From Planctomycetaceae bacterium (GTDB lineage Bacteria; Planctomycetota; Planctomycetia; Planctomycetales; Planctomycetaceae), in the NCBI GenBank assembly GCA_020426505.1, contig JAGQPX010000008.1, forward strand, positions 1-50,345: 50,345 bases of DNA. The letters run 5' to 3'. The notes below the pieces were generated by a model. The model was given only the letters and a program-made list of their open reading frames with translations, was not told the origin of the DNA and searched no databases. Both the position numbers and the translations under genes were made by a program. Positions 41,103-47,749 of this stretch are shown one piece after another (position 1 is the first letter of the stretch; the number at the start of each line of letters is the position of its first letter).

Positions 41103-42044
41103 TCAGGCGGCTTCCCTCTTACCGGGATGGTGGTGGGCGTGGACTTGTTTGAGTTGTTGATTGGTGACGTGCGTGTAGAGTTGGGTCGTGGAGACGCTTT
41201 TATGGCCGAGCAGTTCCTGGACGGAGCGAAGGTCGGCACCGTGACGGAGTAACTCAGTGGCGAAACAATGTCTGAGTGTGTGAGGTGACGGGCTGGATGC
41301 GATCCCTGCCATCGCCGCGTAGTGCTTGACGATCTCCCAGATTCTCGAACGGGAGAGACGATACTCCTCGCCGGGCGGCAACACGAACGTCGCGTTGCGA
41401 TCCGTCCTCACAAACAAGGGATCGAGATGGTCGAGACGCGTGTCGAGGTAACGCCTGAGCCAGTCGGCGGCTGTTTCGGTCAGGAACACGAGACGCAGTT
41501 GACGTCCCTTGCCCCGCACGGGGATTTCCCTCGTCTTGAGGTTGACGTCATTGCAGTTCAGTCGTCTGAGTTCCTCCAGTCGCAGACCGGTCGAAAAGAA
41601 CAACTCCAGGAGCGCCCGGTCCCGCAGTCCCCGCTTGGTCGACACGTCCGGAGCTGTCAGCATCTGTTCCAACTGGGAGAACCGCAGGACATTGATCTTT
41701 CGCGGCTCCTCTCGCAGTCGGCGGATGCGGTCCGGTGGATAGACGTCGCATTCCTCTTCCTGCAGAAGATAACGCAGGAAAGCGCGCAGGATCGTGAGGT
41801 GATGATTCTTGGTGCTGACCGCCAATTCGCTCCCCTGTCGCGTGCGATGGATGTGCAGCGCCTGTTTCAAACGGCGAACGGCGGCTTTGTCAATCTCCTG
41901 CACACTGTCGACCGCCAGCAATTCGCCCGTGAATCGCAGTGACTTGCTGTAGGCCTTGATGGTCAGCGGGGACTTGTTTTCCTCCGATTGGAGATACGTG
42001 AGATAACGTGCCGTTGCTTGCTGAAATGCGGTGAGCTGATCCAT
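41103..42044 (-). CDS. XerC/XerD-like tyrosine recombinase
   Basis: A 313-residue recombinase. The SAM-like core-binding domain covers residues about 5-95. The catalytic residues are all present: Arg in STGLRLEEL, Lys in VRGKGRQLR, His and Arg in HTLRHCFATELL, His in LLGHKSVST and Tyr in LYTHV. It resembles chromosome-dimer or integron-like recombinases more than the two element integrases. The start at 42044 (MDQLTAFQQATA) is preferred over 42068. It borders the A/T-rich cargo and a transposase remnant, so it could have brought in that segment. Confidence 0.85.
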   Translation of the reverse strand: MDQLTAFQQATARYLTYLQSEENKSPLTIKAYSKSLRFTGELLAVDSVQEIDKAAVRRLKQALHIHRTRQGSELAVSTKNHHLTILRAFLRYLLQEEECDVYPPDRIRRLREEPRKINVLRFSQLEQMLTAPDVSTKRGLRDRALLELFFSTGLRLEELRRLNCNDVNLKTREIPVRGKGRQLRLVFLTETAADWLRRYLDTRLDHLDPLFVRTDRNATFVLPPGEEYRLSRSRIWEIVKHYAAMAGIASSPSPHTLRHCFATELLRHGADLRSVQELLGHKSVSTTQLYTHVTNQQLKQVHAHHHPGKREAA

Positions 42045-42230
42045 CGTCCGACAGCTTACCACGACCAACAGACAATCTCACTCTCCCCCTGCGCGACAGA
42101 ACGGTCGAGCGACGACAGGATGAGCAGCCTGCTTGCGCCGCTCATGTGACCGTGGCATGCTCCTCCTGCGTTTGCGGCTTGTCGCTGTAAGCGATTGCTT
42201 GACTGGTCTTTCCAACAGCGAGGAGGAAAC

Positions 42231-43154
42231 ATGGGTAAGAGTCGTCATGGCGGGACAGTGTCAACTGACCTGGCCAGATGGATTGATCGATTATGGATTG
42301 GTGACTGTCTGTCGGGCCTGGAGAGCATGCCTGCTGGTTCGGTCAATCTGGCTTTTGCTGATCCGCCGTTCAACATCGGGTTCGAGTACGACACCTATCA
42401 CGATCACCGCTCCGATGAGGAATACTTGGAATGGTGTCATTCGTGGATGCGGCAGGTGCATCGCTTGCTCAAGCCGAACGGCACACTTTGGGTGGCGATG
42501 GGTGATGAGTATGTGGCTGAGCTCAAAGTGCTGCTCACACATGAGCTGGGATTTCATCTGCGAAGTTGGGTCGTGTGGTACTACACCTTCGGCCAGAACT
42601 GTCGTCGTAACTTCAGCCGTTCCCACACGCATCTGCTGTATCTCGTCAAAGACCCGCAGAAGTTCACTTTCAACCATGGTGATCCGCGTTTACGCGTGCC
42701 GTCGGCTCGTCAACGGATCTATCATGACAGCCGGGGAAATCCCTCGGGACGACTGCCGGACAATACGTGGATTCTGCGACCTCAAGAGGCTCCAGGGTCA
42801 TTCGGAGCCGATGAGGATACGTGGCATGTGCCGCGTGTGAACGGCACGTTCCGAGAACGACAGGGATTTCACGGCTGTCAAATGCCGGAGCAGGTTTTGG
42901 GGCGGATTATTCGCGCTTGTTCCCATCAAGCTGATGTGGTCCTCGACCCGTTCGTAGGAAGTGGGACGACGGCTGTGGTTGCGAAAAAGCTGAAACGGCA
43001 CTTCGTGGGATTCGAGGAGTCGACCGAGTATGCCAACAGAGCTTGCGAACGAGTCCGGGAGGTTCATCCCGGCGACCCGCTGGCCGGGACTGATGTCTCT
43101 GTCGCTACCTCCAAAGGTGCGGGTGATGATGATCGTCAGTCGAAACTCTTCTGA
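42231..43154 (+). CDS. Orphan site-specific DNA methyltransferase (beta class)
   Basis: A 307-residue enzyme. Motif IV DPPF (LAFADPPFNIGFEYD) is near residue 44 and the SAM-binding motif I VLDPFVGSGTTAVVAKKL is near residue 235, the catalytic-first order of beta-class amino-methyltransferases, which make N6-methyladenine or N4-methylcytosine. Between them is the target-recognition region with RNFSRSHTHLLYLVKD. The start has GGAGGAAAC directly upstream. No restriction endonuclease gene is next to it, so it is an orphan. It may protect the element from host restriction or regulate it by methylation. Confidence 0.88.
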   Translation: MGKSRHGGTVSTDLARWIDRLWIGDCLSGLESMPAGSVNLAFADPPFNIGFEYDTYHDHRSDEEYLEWCHSWMRQVHRLLKPNGTLWVAMGDEYVAELKVLLTHELGFHLRSWVVWYYTFGQNCRRNFSRSHTHLLYLVKDPQKFTFNHGDPRLRVPSARQRIYHDSRGNPSGRLPDNTWILRPQEAPGSFGADEDTWHVPRVNGTFRERQGFHGCQMPEQVLGRIIRACSHQADVVLDPFVGSGTTAVVAKKLKRHFVGFEESTEYANRACERVREVHPGDPLAGTDVSVATSKGAGDDDRQSKLF

Positions 43155-43181
43155 CTTCATGGACGAGACTGGTTGAGCGGA

Positions 43182-43211
43182 GCCTCATGGCATTGTCATG
43201 AGGCCTTTTTC
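43182..43211 (+). terminator. Terminator of the methyltransferase gene
   Basis: A perfect 8-bp stem GCCTCATG/CATGAGGC with a 7-nt loop followed by CTTTTT. Confidence 0.85.
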
Positions 43212-43234
43212 GTGAGTTGATCCACATGGAAAAC

Positions 43235-43258
43235 CCCCCGCATCAATGGATGCAGGGG
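43235..43258 (-). terminator. Terminator of the minus-strand small-gene operon
   Basis: On the minus strand CCCCTGCATC pairs with GATGCGGGG (one bulge) and is followed by a TTTT tail. It lies 13 nt after the stop of the gene at 43272. Confidence 0.7.
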
Positions 43259-43271
43259 TGATGCCTGAGCC

Positions 43272-43634
43272 TCACGCGCAGTGAGGGCAGCGGCCGTGTT
43301 CCTCGGGTGTCTGAACTTTCGGAAAGACCTCGTGGACGAAGTCACTGATGTCGTACTCTCCCATGAGGGCCGCGTTAATGTAATGCAACATCTGCGGTTC
43401 GTCGCACCAGCCAACCGTGATCGATTCAAGTTGCAGGAACGATCCCCCATCGGCGTGCTTGTGAACAATTGCGTACTCCTGGATGCCGTCCGGAGACGTC
43501 GAGTCGTTCAGGAACAGGTAGCTGTCCAGTTCAAATCCGGTGCAGCAACACCAGACCCTATCGGTCAACATGCGTGCCAATTCCTCTTTTGATGTTGCCG
43601 GAGTCACACTCCAGATACGATCAGTGTGCAGCAT
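43272..43634 (-). CDS. Conserved element protein with C-terminal Cys pair
   Basis: A 120-residue protein (MLHTDRIWSVTPATSKEELA). The body has TDRVWCCCTGFELDSYLFLN, then a strand-rich SFLQLESITVGWC, and the end is TPEEHGRCPHCA, a Cys-x-x-Cys with a preceding His that may bind metal. I recall relatives in planctomycete conjugative elements. GGAGG lies 6 nt before the ATG at 43634. It overlaps the gene upstream by 14 nt. Function unknown. Confidence 0.7.
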   Translation of the reverse strand: MLHTDRIWSVTPATSKEELARMLTDRVWCCCTGFELDSYLFLNDSTSPDGIQEYAIVHKHADGGSFLQLESITVGWCDEPQMLHYINAALMGEYDISDFVHEVFPKVQTPEEHGRCPHCA

Positions 43635-43875
43635 GCTCATCCTCCTTTCCGAAGCGATTGAGGATGTGCATACAGGCAGCGGAGGCCAGCGCGCGGTTCC
43701 AGTCTTCATCCAACTGACAGGTCAGTTTCAACGTCGTGCTACCAATCGTGAGTGAGGGCGGAAATCCACCGCTGTCGAGCCATCCAATCAGTGCGTCAGC
43801 ATGCTCAACCGCCGATTTGAAGTCCTTGGTCGCATACGCGTACAGGAGTGTATCCCAGGTGGTGTTCGGGTCCAT
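43621..43875 (-). CDS. Small hypothetical protein
   Basis: An 84-residue protein (MDPNTTWDTLLYAYATKDFK) with helix-forming first half (FKSAVEHADALIGWLDSGGF) and an ordered-looking second half. GGGGAG lies 6 nt before the ATG. It overlaps the downstream gene by 14 nt and follows the upstream gene by 3 nt, so the three genes form one operon. No family recognised. Confidence 0.65.
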   Translation of the reverse strand: MDPNTTWDTLLYAYATKDFKSAVEHADALIGWLDSGGFPPSLTIGSTTLKLTCQLDEDWNRALASAACMHILNRFGKEDEHAAH

Positions 43876-43878
43876 TGG

Positions 43879-44103
43879 TCACTCCCCAGCTTCCTGACCA
43901 AAAGCGACCATCGCCTGCGGCCAATAGGTGATACCGCCGTCGGCAAACGCATCGGGCTCCACTTTGTAGGCATCGAGGCAATCCTCCTCGACACATTCCA
44001 CTTCCAGCGAACAGTCATCCACATGAAAGATTTGGAGTTTCCCACCGCAGCTACGGCAACAGCCATCGTTGAGATCCACCAGAATTGTGCTCTTTTCGCT
44101 CAT
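43879..44103 (-). CDS. Small zinc-ribbon-like protein
   Basis: A 74-residue protein (MSEKSTILVDLNDG). The pattern CCRSCGGKL, then VECVEEDC, gives two Cys pairs of a probable zinc ribbon. GGAGGAG is just upstream. First gene of the three-gene operon ending at 43272. It recalls the Cys-pair protein at 16156. Function unknown. Confidence 0.65.
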   Translation of the reverse strand: MSEKSTILVDLNDGCCRSCGGKLQIFHVDDCSLEVECVEEDCLDAYKVEPDAFADGGITYWPQAMVAFGQEAGE

Positions 44104-44277
44104 GAGTCTCTCCTCCGTTGTGAAAGGAACAGGCCGCGCATGGTGCGGCTCAAGCGTGTCTCCTGTCGACGATCGGCAGAAGCGAGAAGAGCATGCCCAT
44201 GCGTGACCCGTTGCGCAAGTCAAAAGGCCGCTGATGCGGACTGGGTGATGCATTCGTCAGACTGGATCAGCGGAGGA

Positions 44278-44568
44278 TCAGTAGTTGCTGGGCAACAGGG
44301 CGGTGATTGCTCCCCCTGGTCCGTCCTCGATGAACCAGAGAGGCTCGGACTTGCTGTCGTCCTCGAAGACTTGCAGGTAGTCCAGACCGTTGTGCTCGGT
44401 TGCTTGCTGACGCAGAACATCCCAACAGGCGACGATGACCTCGTTCGAGTACATTGCGATCGCGTCGGTTGTGGCCACAAAAGGCTTGTCCGGTCCCGGC
44501 TGAAACATGTTGGTCGACTCGGGACTGTCCAACGGGATCTCCTGCGGCTTGAGCTTGGGAAGCGGCAT
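44278..44568 (-). CDS. Small hypothetical protein
   Basis: A 96-residue protein (MPLPKLKPQEIPLDSPESTN) with a Pro-rich first third and a compact second part (IVACWDVLRQQATEHNGLDY, PLWFIEDGPGGAITALLP). No ribosome site is obvious. It lies between the zinc-ribbon operon and a large gene, all on the minus strand. No family recognised. Confidence 0.55.
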   Translation of the reverse strand: MPLPKLKPQEIPLDSPESTNMFQPGPDKPFVATTDAIAMYSNEVIVACWDVLRQQATEHNGLDYLQVFEDDSKSEPLWFIEDGPGGAITALLPSNY

Positions 44569-44672
44569 CGTCTGGGGAGTACGACATCAGTTTGCCTTGC
44601 TCAAACTCGATGCGCAAGTGGATAGAGCGGGCACGGGAGTGCCCGATGATGGAATCCCCTCGGAAAGTGGAA

Positions 44673-45941
44673 TCAATCGGTTGTCTCGGCAAGTTGTTGA
44701 GCGGCGGCTTCAGCCGCGGCGGCCAGACCAGAGGGGTCGAGTAGGTTGGGCGTCTGTGGTTCGGGTTCGTTGAAGCCGAACAGTCCGTCGCCCAGCAAGT
44801 GCAGCATTTCTCGGGCGATGGGGATCTGGACCTTGTCGAGACCATTGGCGGAAAACATCTTCCGTGACGTCTGCAGGACCAATTCAATGCAGTCATCCCG
44901 CGTGGGATGGACGGTCCAAGGATGACCCGCACCACACACATCACCGCACAGGAAGCGGTGAGCCCAGCGCACGGCCCACTCACCATTCGGCAAGGGAGCC
45001 ACTTCGTACTCCACGAGCGCTTTCCCGTTGGCGGGCATCACGATCCGCGAACCTTCCGAGTTCTGCTGAGCCGGATCACGAACTTCGTGACACCATCGCT
45101 CATGCTCCGCCATCCGGTCGTCAAAGGAATCCATTGTTTCCTGCGAAAGGGACTCCGGTGCCAGTTCGGACCAATCGACTGTGACGGTCTCCATCGACGG
45201 TGTCAGGACGACATCGACCGTTTGCGAATACCGATTCACCGTGAGGATATCTCCGCTCAGTTCGTGGCCGTGCAGGTTGAGGCAGACACGATCACCGACT
45301 GAGGGCTGTTCGGAAATCGATGGCGTTTCGTGATCAGCATCCATGATCTGTTGCCAGACTTCCTCACGACGGCTGAGTTCGTCCGGTTCGATTCGTATGA
45401 GCAAGTCCTGCGGGACTTCGACTTCCTCGAAGGAAGGAATGAGCTGTACGATGGCACTGTTCTCTGCATCATCCAGTCCGGTGATCTCGCCAAACCAAGT
45501 CTCTCCGTCCAGCTTGATCTCCACTGCGTCCCCTTCCTCGAAGAGATCGATCGGAGAATGTTCCGGAGTTGTTGTGTTGTCTGGATGTTCACTCTCACCC
45601 TCGACTGACGTTTCAGGGCCGTTTGGGTCCTCAGGCGGGTTCACGATTGTCGAGACCACTTGGTGCCGCAGGTCACTCAGGGCCACGTTGAGACGGATGG
45701 CAAGAGTGACAGCATCCGCCCCGCTGGTGGCCTCCTGATCTTCATCGAGTGGTTCCGGTTTGGCCAGCAAGAGCGAAACGCGTCCGTTTTGCAGGCCCCA
45801 CTGCAGGTCTGTTCGCAGTTGCTCCAGGAGATCACCAATCGCTTGCAGCTCTTCATTGAGCAGGTCCAACTGCTCATGCAAGCGGTCGTTCGCCGACGGT
45901 GCCGATTGAAGTGCGTCCGCCATCGGGGAAGACTGTGCCAC
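44673..45941 (-). CDS. Large hypothetical element protein with coiled coil
   Basis: A 422-residue acidic protein. Residues about 18-60 form a coiled coil (DRLHEQLDLLNEELQAIGDL). The middle, from about 130 to 250, has two SH3/KOW-like beta segments (EEGDAVEIKLDGETWFGEIT and SVGDRVCLNLHGHELSGDIL). The last third has the LVEYEVAPLPNGEWAVRWAH and HPTRDDCIELVLQTSRKMF stretches; I recall such C-terminal domains in ParB-associated or DNA-handling proteins of planctomycete elements. The GTG at 45941 or the ATG at 45923 could be the start. It might bind DNA; no catalytic motif is visible. Confidence 0.65.
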   Translation of the reverse strand: MAQSSPMADALQSAPSANDRLHEQLDLLNEELQAIGDLLEQLRTDLQWGLQNGRVSLLLAKPEPLDEDQEATSGADAVTLAIRLNVALSDLRHQVVSTIVNPPEDPNGPETSVEGESEHPDNTTTPEHSPIDLFEEGDAVEIKLDGETWFGEITGLDDAENSAIVQLIPSFEEVEVPQDLLIRIEPDELSRREEVWQQIMDADHETPSISEQPSVGDRVCLNLHGHELSGDILTVNRYSQTVDVVLTPSMETVTVDWSELAPESLSQETMDSFDDRMAEHERWCHEVRDPAQQNSEGSRIVMPANGKALVEYEVAPLPNGEWAVRWAHRFLCGDVCGAGHPWTVHPTRDDCIELVLQTSRKMFSANGLDKVQIPIAREMLHLLGDGLFGFNEPEPQTPNLLDPSGLAAAAEAAAQQLAETTD

Positions 45942-45993
45942 AGGTCACGTTGAATGTCATCTCTTTCGAGTCCGTTCCATTTCCGGAATGACA

Positions 45994-46021
45994 GAAAGCC
46001 CTGCCAGATGGCAGGGCTTTC
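45994..46021. terminator. Strong hairpin between minus-strand genes
   Basis: A perfect 12-bp stem GAAAGCCCTGCC/GGCAGGGCTTTC with a 4-nt loop, T-rich on both sides, so it may work in both directions. It lies 24 nt after the stop of the tiny gene at 46046. Confidence 0.8.
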
Positions 46022-46045
46022 TCTGAGTCGACTGAAGGTCGAGAG

Positions 46046-46135
46046 TCACTTCTTGTCAGATTGCGACTGTTTGGTGTCTCTGGGCTGTTTCGGCTTGTCT
46101 ACCGTGCCGTGCTGCTTACCACCGCCGTTCGTCAT
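46046..46135 (-). CDS. 29-residue basic micro-protein
   Basis: ATG at 46135 (MTNGGGKQHGTVDKPKQPRD, ending DTKQSQSDKK), preceded by AAGGAGA at 8 nt. It is Lys/Gln-rich and unstructured, and followed by a strong terminator. It is too short for usual gene finders. Similar tiny Gly/Lys/Gln-rich proteins are common in planctomycetes as far as I recall. Function unknown. Confidence 0.5.
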   Translation of the reverse strand: MTNGGGKQHGTVDKPKQPRDTKQSQSDKK

Positions 46136-46182
46136 TGGTTCGTCTCCTTGCCGAGGTCAGGATGAGGAGTTTCCCAGATCAG

Positions 46183-46205
46183 GAATTTCCTATTTTGGGA
46201 AATTC
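46183..46205. promoter_or_regulatory. Operator-like inverted repeat upstream of the XRE gene
   Basis: GAATTTCC-TATTTTG-GGAAATTC is a perfect 8-bp inverted repeat with a 7-bp spacer; a further half-site-like TTTCCC lies just upstream. It sits 47 bp before the XRE regulator and 47 bp from the tiny divergent gene. It is a good candidate for the XRE protein's own binding site. Confidence 0.6.
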
Positions 46206-46252
46206 TATCAGCATTCCTACGCTGCTGCAACCTTTCTCTGCGGCCGCTGACG

Positions 46253-46489
46253 ATGAAGAAATCCCGATATACTCAAAAGTATGCCAAACTGCTGATCGCT
46301 CTTCGTGATGCCCGCAAGGAGGCAGGATTGACGCAAGCAGTAGTTGGCAAGAAGTTTGGTGCCCATGCGTCATTTGTCTCCAAGTGTGAATCAGGTGAAC
46401 GTCGTATCGATGTTGTTGAATTGGCAGAGTTCTGTCGCATCTATGGGATTACCGTCTCTGACTTCTTGACTATCGTTGGATTGGAGTGA
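46253..46489 (+). CDS. XRE-family transcriptional regulator
   Basis: A 78-residue lambda-repressor-like HTH protein. The five-helix core is clear: LLIALRDARKEAGLTQAVVG, KKFGAHASFVSKCESGERRI, DVVELAEFCRIYGITVSDFL. There is no effector domain. It stands alone on the plus strand, overlapping a convergent membrane-protein gene by 20 nt. The AT-rich inverted repeat upstream suggests autoregulation, perhaps with control of neighbouring element genes. Confidence 0.85.
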   Translation: MKKSRYTQKYAKLLIALRDARKEAGLTQAVVGKKFGAHASFVSKCESGERRIDVVELAEFCRIYGITVSDFLTIVGLE

Positions 46490-47054
46490 TCTTTTCGGCT
46501 GTCAACGCGTTCTCAGGAGTCGGTTCGACTCCACTCCCATAGACGTCATTCGTTCCCAACACACCGGCCACGCGTGCATAGTATTTGCGGAGTGTGTCCC
46601 GCGAGCCGATGAAGAACAGGCCACAAAGCAAGATTACGGTCGTGACCTCTTCGGCATTGATGCCGACCGCGGTCCATCTCAGCATAAAGCAGCTTAGCAG
46701 GGCCACGATCATGTTGGCGTGCCACTGGTAGAACCGGTAGTGAATCTCGATCAGCGTGTCGAAAGCCAGCACGCGATCGGCAAGTTGCGAGAAATCCCAG
46801 GCCGGTTGTCGCAAACCGGTCCAGTGATGGAGCGTGTCGATCAGTAGCCAGCGGACCGTGCTGGCTGTCATGCCGGCCGCGACCGAGCCGAGTGTGACAT
46901 AAAGGAACCCGCCGACCGTCGGCAGGTCGGACGACGTCTGTCCCAGCCAAGTCTGCAATGTGATCGAGTGATGACTCGCGCCCCACAATAGGGTAAACCC
47001 GGGCAGGACATAGGCGATCAGCAGGCCGAAGTTCTTGGTCGTCAGATCCTGCAT
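46470..47054 (-). CDS. Conserved multi-pass membrane protein
   Basis: A 194-residue protein starting MQDLTTKNFGLLIAYVLPGF. About four membrane helices are visible (residues ~8-25, 45-70, 110-130, 135-150). I recall similar starts (SFGLVIAYLLPGF) in planctomycete element proteins of unknown function. It lies 22 nt after the coiled-coil gene upstream on the same strand and overlaps the XRE gene tail-to-tail. Function unknown, possibly linked to transfer. Confidence 0.65.
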   Translation of the reverse strand: MQDLTTKNFGLLIAYVLPGFTLLWGASHHSITLQTWLGQTSSDLPTVGGFLYVTLGSVAAGMTASTVRWLLIDTLHHWTGLRQPAWDFSQLADRVLAFDTLIEIHYRFYQWHANMIVALLSCFMLRWTAVGINAEEVTTVILLCGLFFIGSRDTLRKYYARVAGVLGTNDVYGSGVEPTPENALTAEKITPIQR

Positions 47055-47076
47055 GGACCGGGAGAGAAGCAGATGC

Positions 47077-47373
47077 TCAGCCGAAATACTTCAGCAGAGC
47101 CAGCACGCCGATGCCGGCAGCCATCAGGCTGCCGAGATTGATGGTGAGCCGCAGTTCGAGCTTTTCCAGCTGATGCTGAAGATCGGTGATGTCCCGACGA
47201 GTCGCCAGTTCACTCAGGTCAAGCTCTTGGGCGATCTCGATCATCACCTCCGCCTGTTGGGCGGTGAATCCCCGCTCAGTGAGCTGGGAGATGAGCCGAT
47301 GGGTGTCAGCAATGACTGTCACACAAACAGCATGCCACAGGTCGATCGACTTGTCACGCAAATCATTGATCAT
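47077..47373 (-). CDS. DUF1640-like coiled-coil protein with C-terminal anchor
   Basis: A 98-residue protein. The N-terminal half (HRLISQLTERGFTAQQAEVM) and central RRDITDLQHQLEKLELRLT follow the DUF1640/CCDC90 plan, a coiled coil ending in one membrane helix (LTINLGSLMAAGIGVLALL). Such proteins are thought to be structural membrane-associated oligomers. It probably forms an operon with the membrane-protein gene downstream. Start chosen at 47373 for lack of a better one. Confidence 0.68.
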   Translation of the reverse strand: MINDLRDKSIDLWHAVCVTVIADTHRLISQLTERGFTAQQAEVMIEIAQELDLSELATRRDITDLQHQLEKLELRLTINLGSLMAAGIGVLALLKYFG

Positions 47374-47399
47374 CTTTGCGCCGTGATTCTCTTGCGTGG

Positions 47400-47411
47400 T
47401 ACGCTGCCCCT
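47400..47411 (+). promoter_or_regulatory. -10 box of a likely leaderless transcript
   Basis: TACGCT at 47400-47405 and then 6 nt to the ATG at 47412, with TTGCGC 18 bp further upstream. It copies the arrangement at 20186-20197. Confidence 0.45.
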
Positions 47412-47738
47412 ATGGGTCGTTGGGGCACTGAACCATGGGCCAATGATCCAGCAGCCGATTGGCTGGACGAACTGTTCGATGCCACCAGATTGGTTGAGCA
47501 AGTTGACGATGCCCTCGCCCTGGATCTTCATGATGACATCGAAGAGATTCGGATCGCAGCCCATCTGCTCTGCACATTGGGCGAGGCGGGCCTCTGGCCG
47601 CATGAGCATCTCCGCCGGCAGGTTTGGGTCGCCACCTCGCGGTTGGAAGCCGCCTTGAGCTTTCGGGTCGACACGAATGCCAGCCTGATCGCCTCGATCC
47701 GGGAACAGGTCGAAAAACTCCAGTCACTCCTCGGTTGA
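47412..47738 (+). CDS. DUF4259-like protein
   Basis: A 108-residue protein beginning MGRWGTEPWANDPAADWLDE, the MGxWGxxPxxNDxAADW opening typical of the DUF4259 family, followed by a helical domain (IEEIRIAAHLLCTLGEAGLW). Function unknown; such proteins may act as immunity or regulatory proteins. It has no ribosome site and probably a leaderless transcript. It is divergent from the coiled-coil gene with only 38 nt between starts, and convergent with the transfer ATPase (11 nt apart). Confidence 0.7.
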   Translation: MGRWGTEPWANDPAADWLDELFDATRLVEQVDDALALDLHDDIEEIRIAAHLLCTLGEAGLWPHEHLRRQVWVATSRLEAALSFRVDTNASLIASIREQVEKLQSLLG

Positions 47739-47749
47739 TGAAACGCCAT

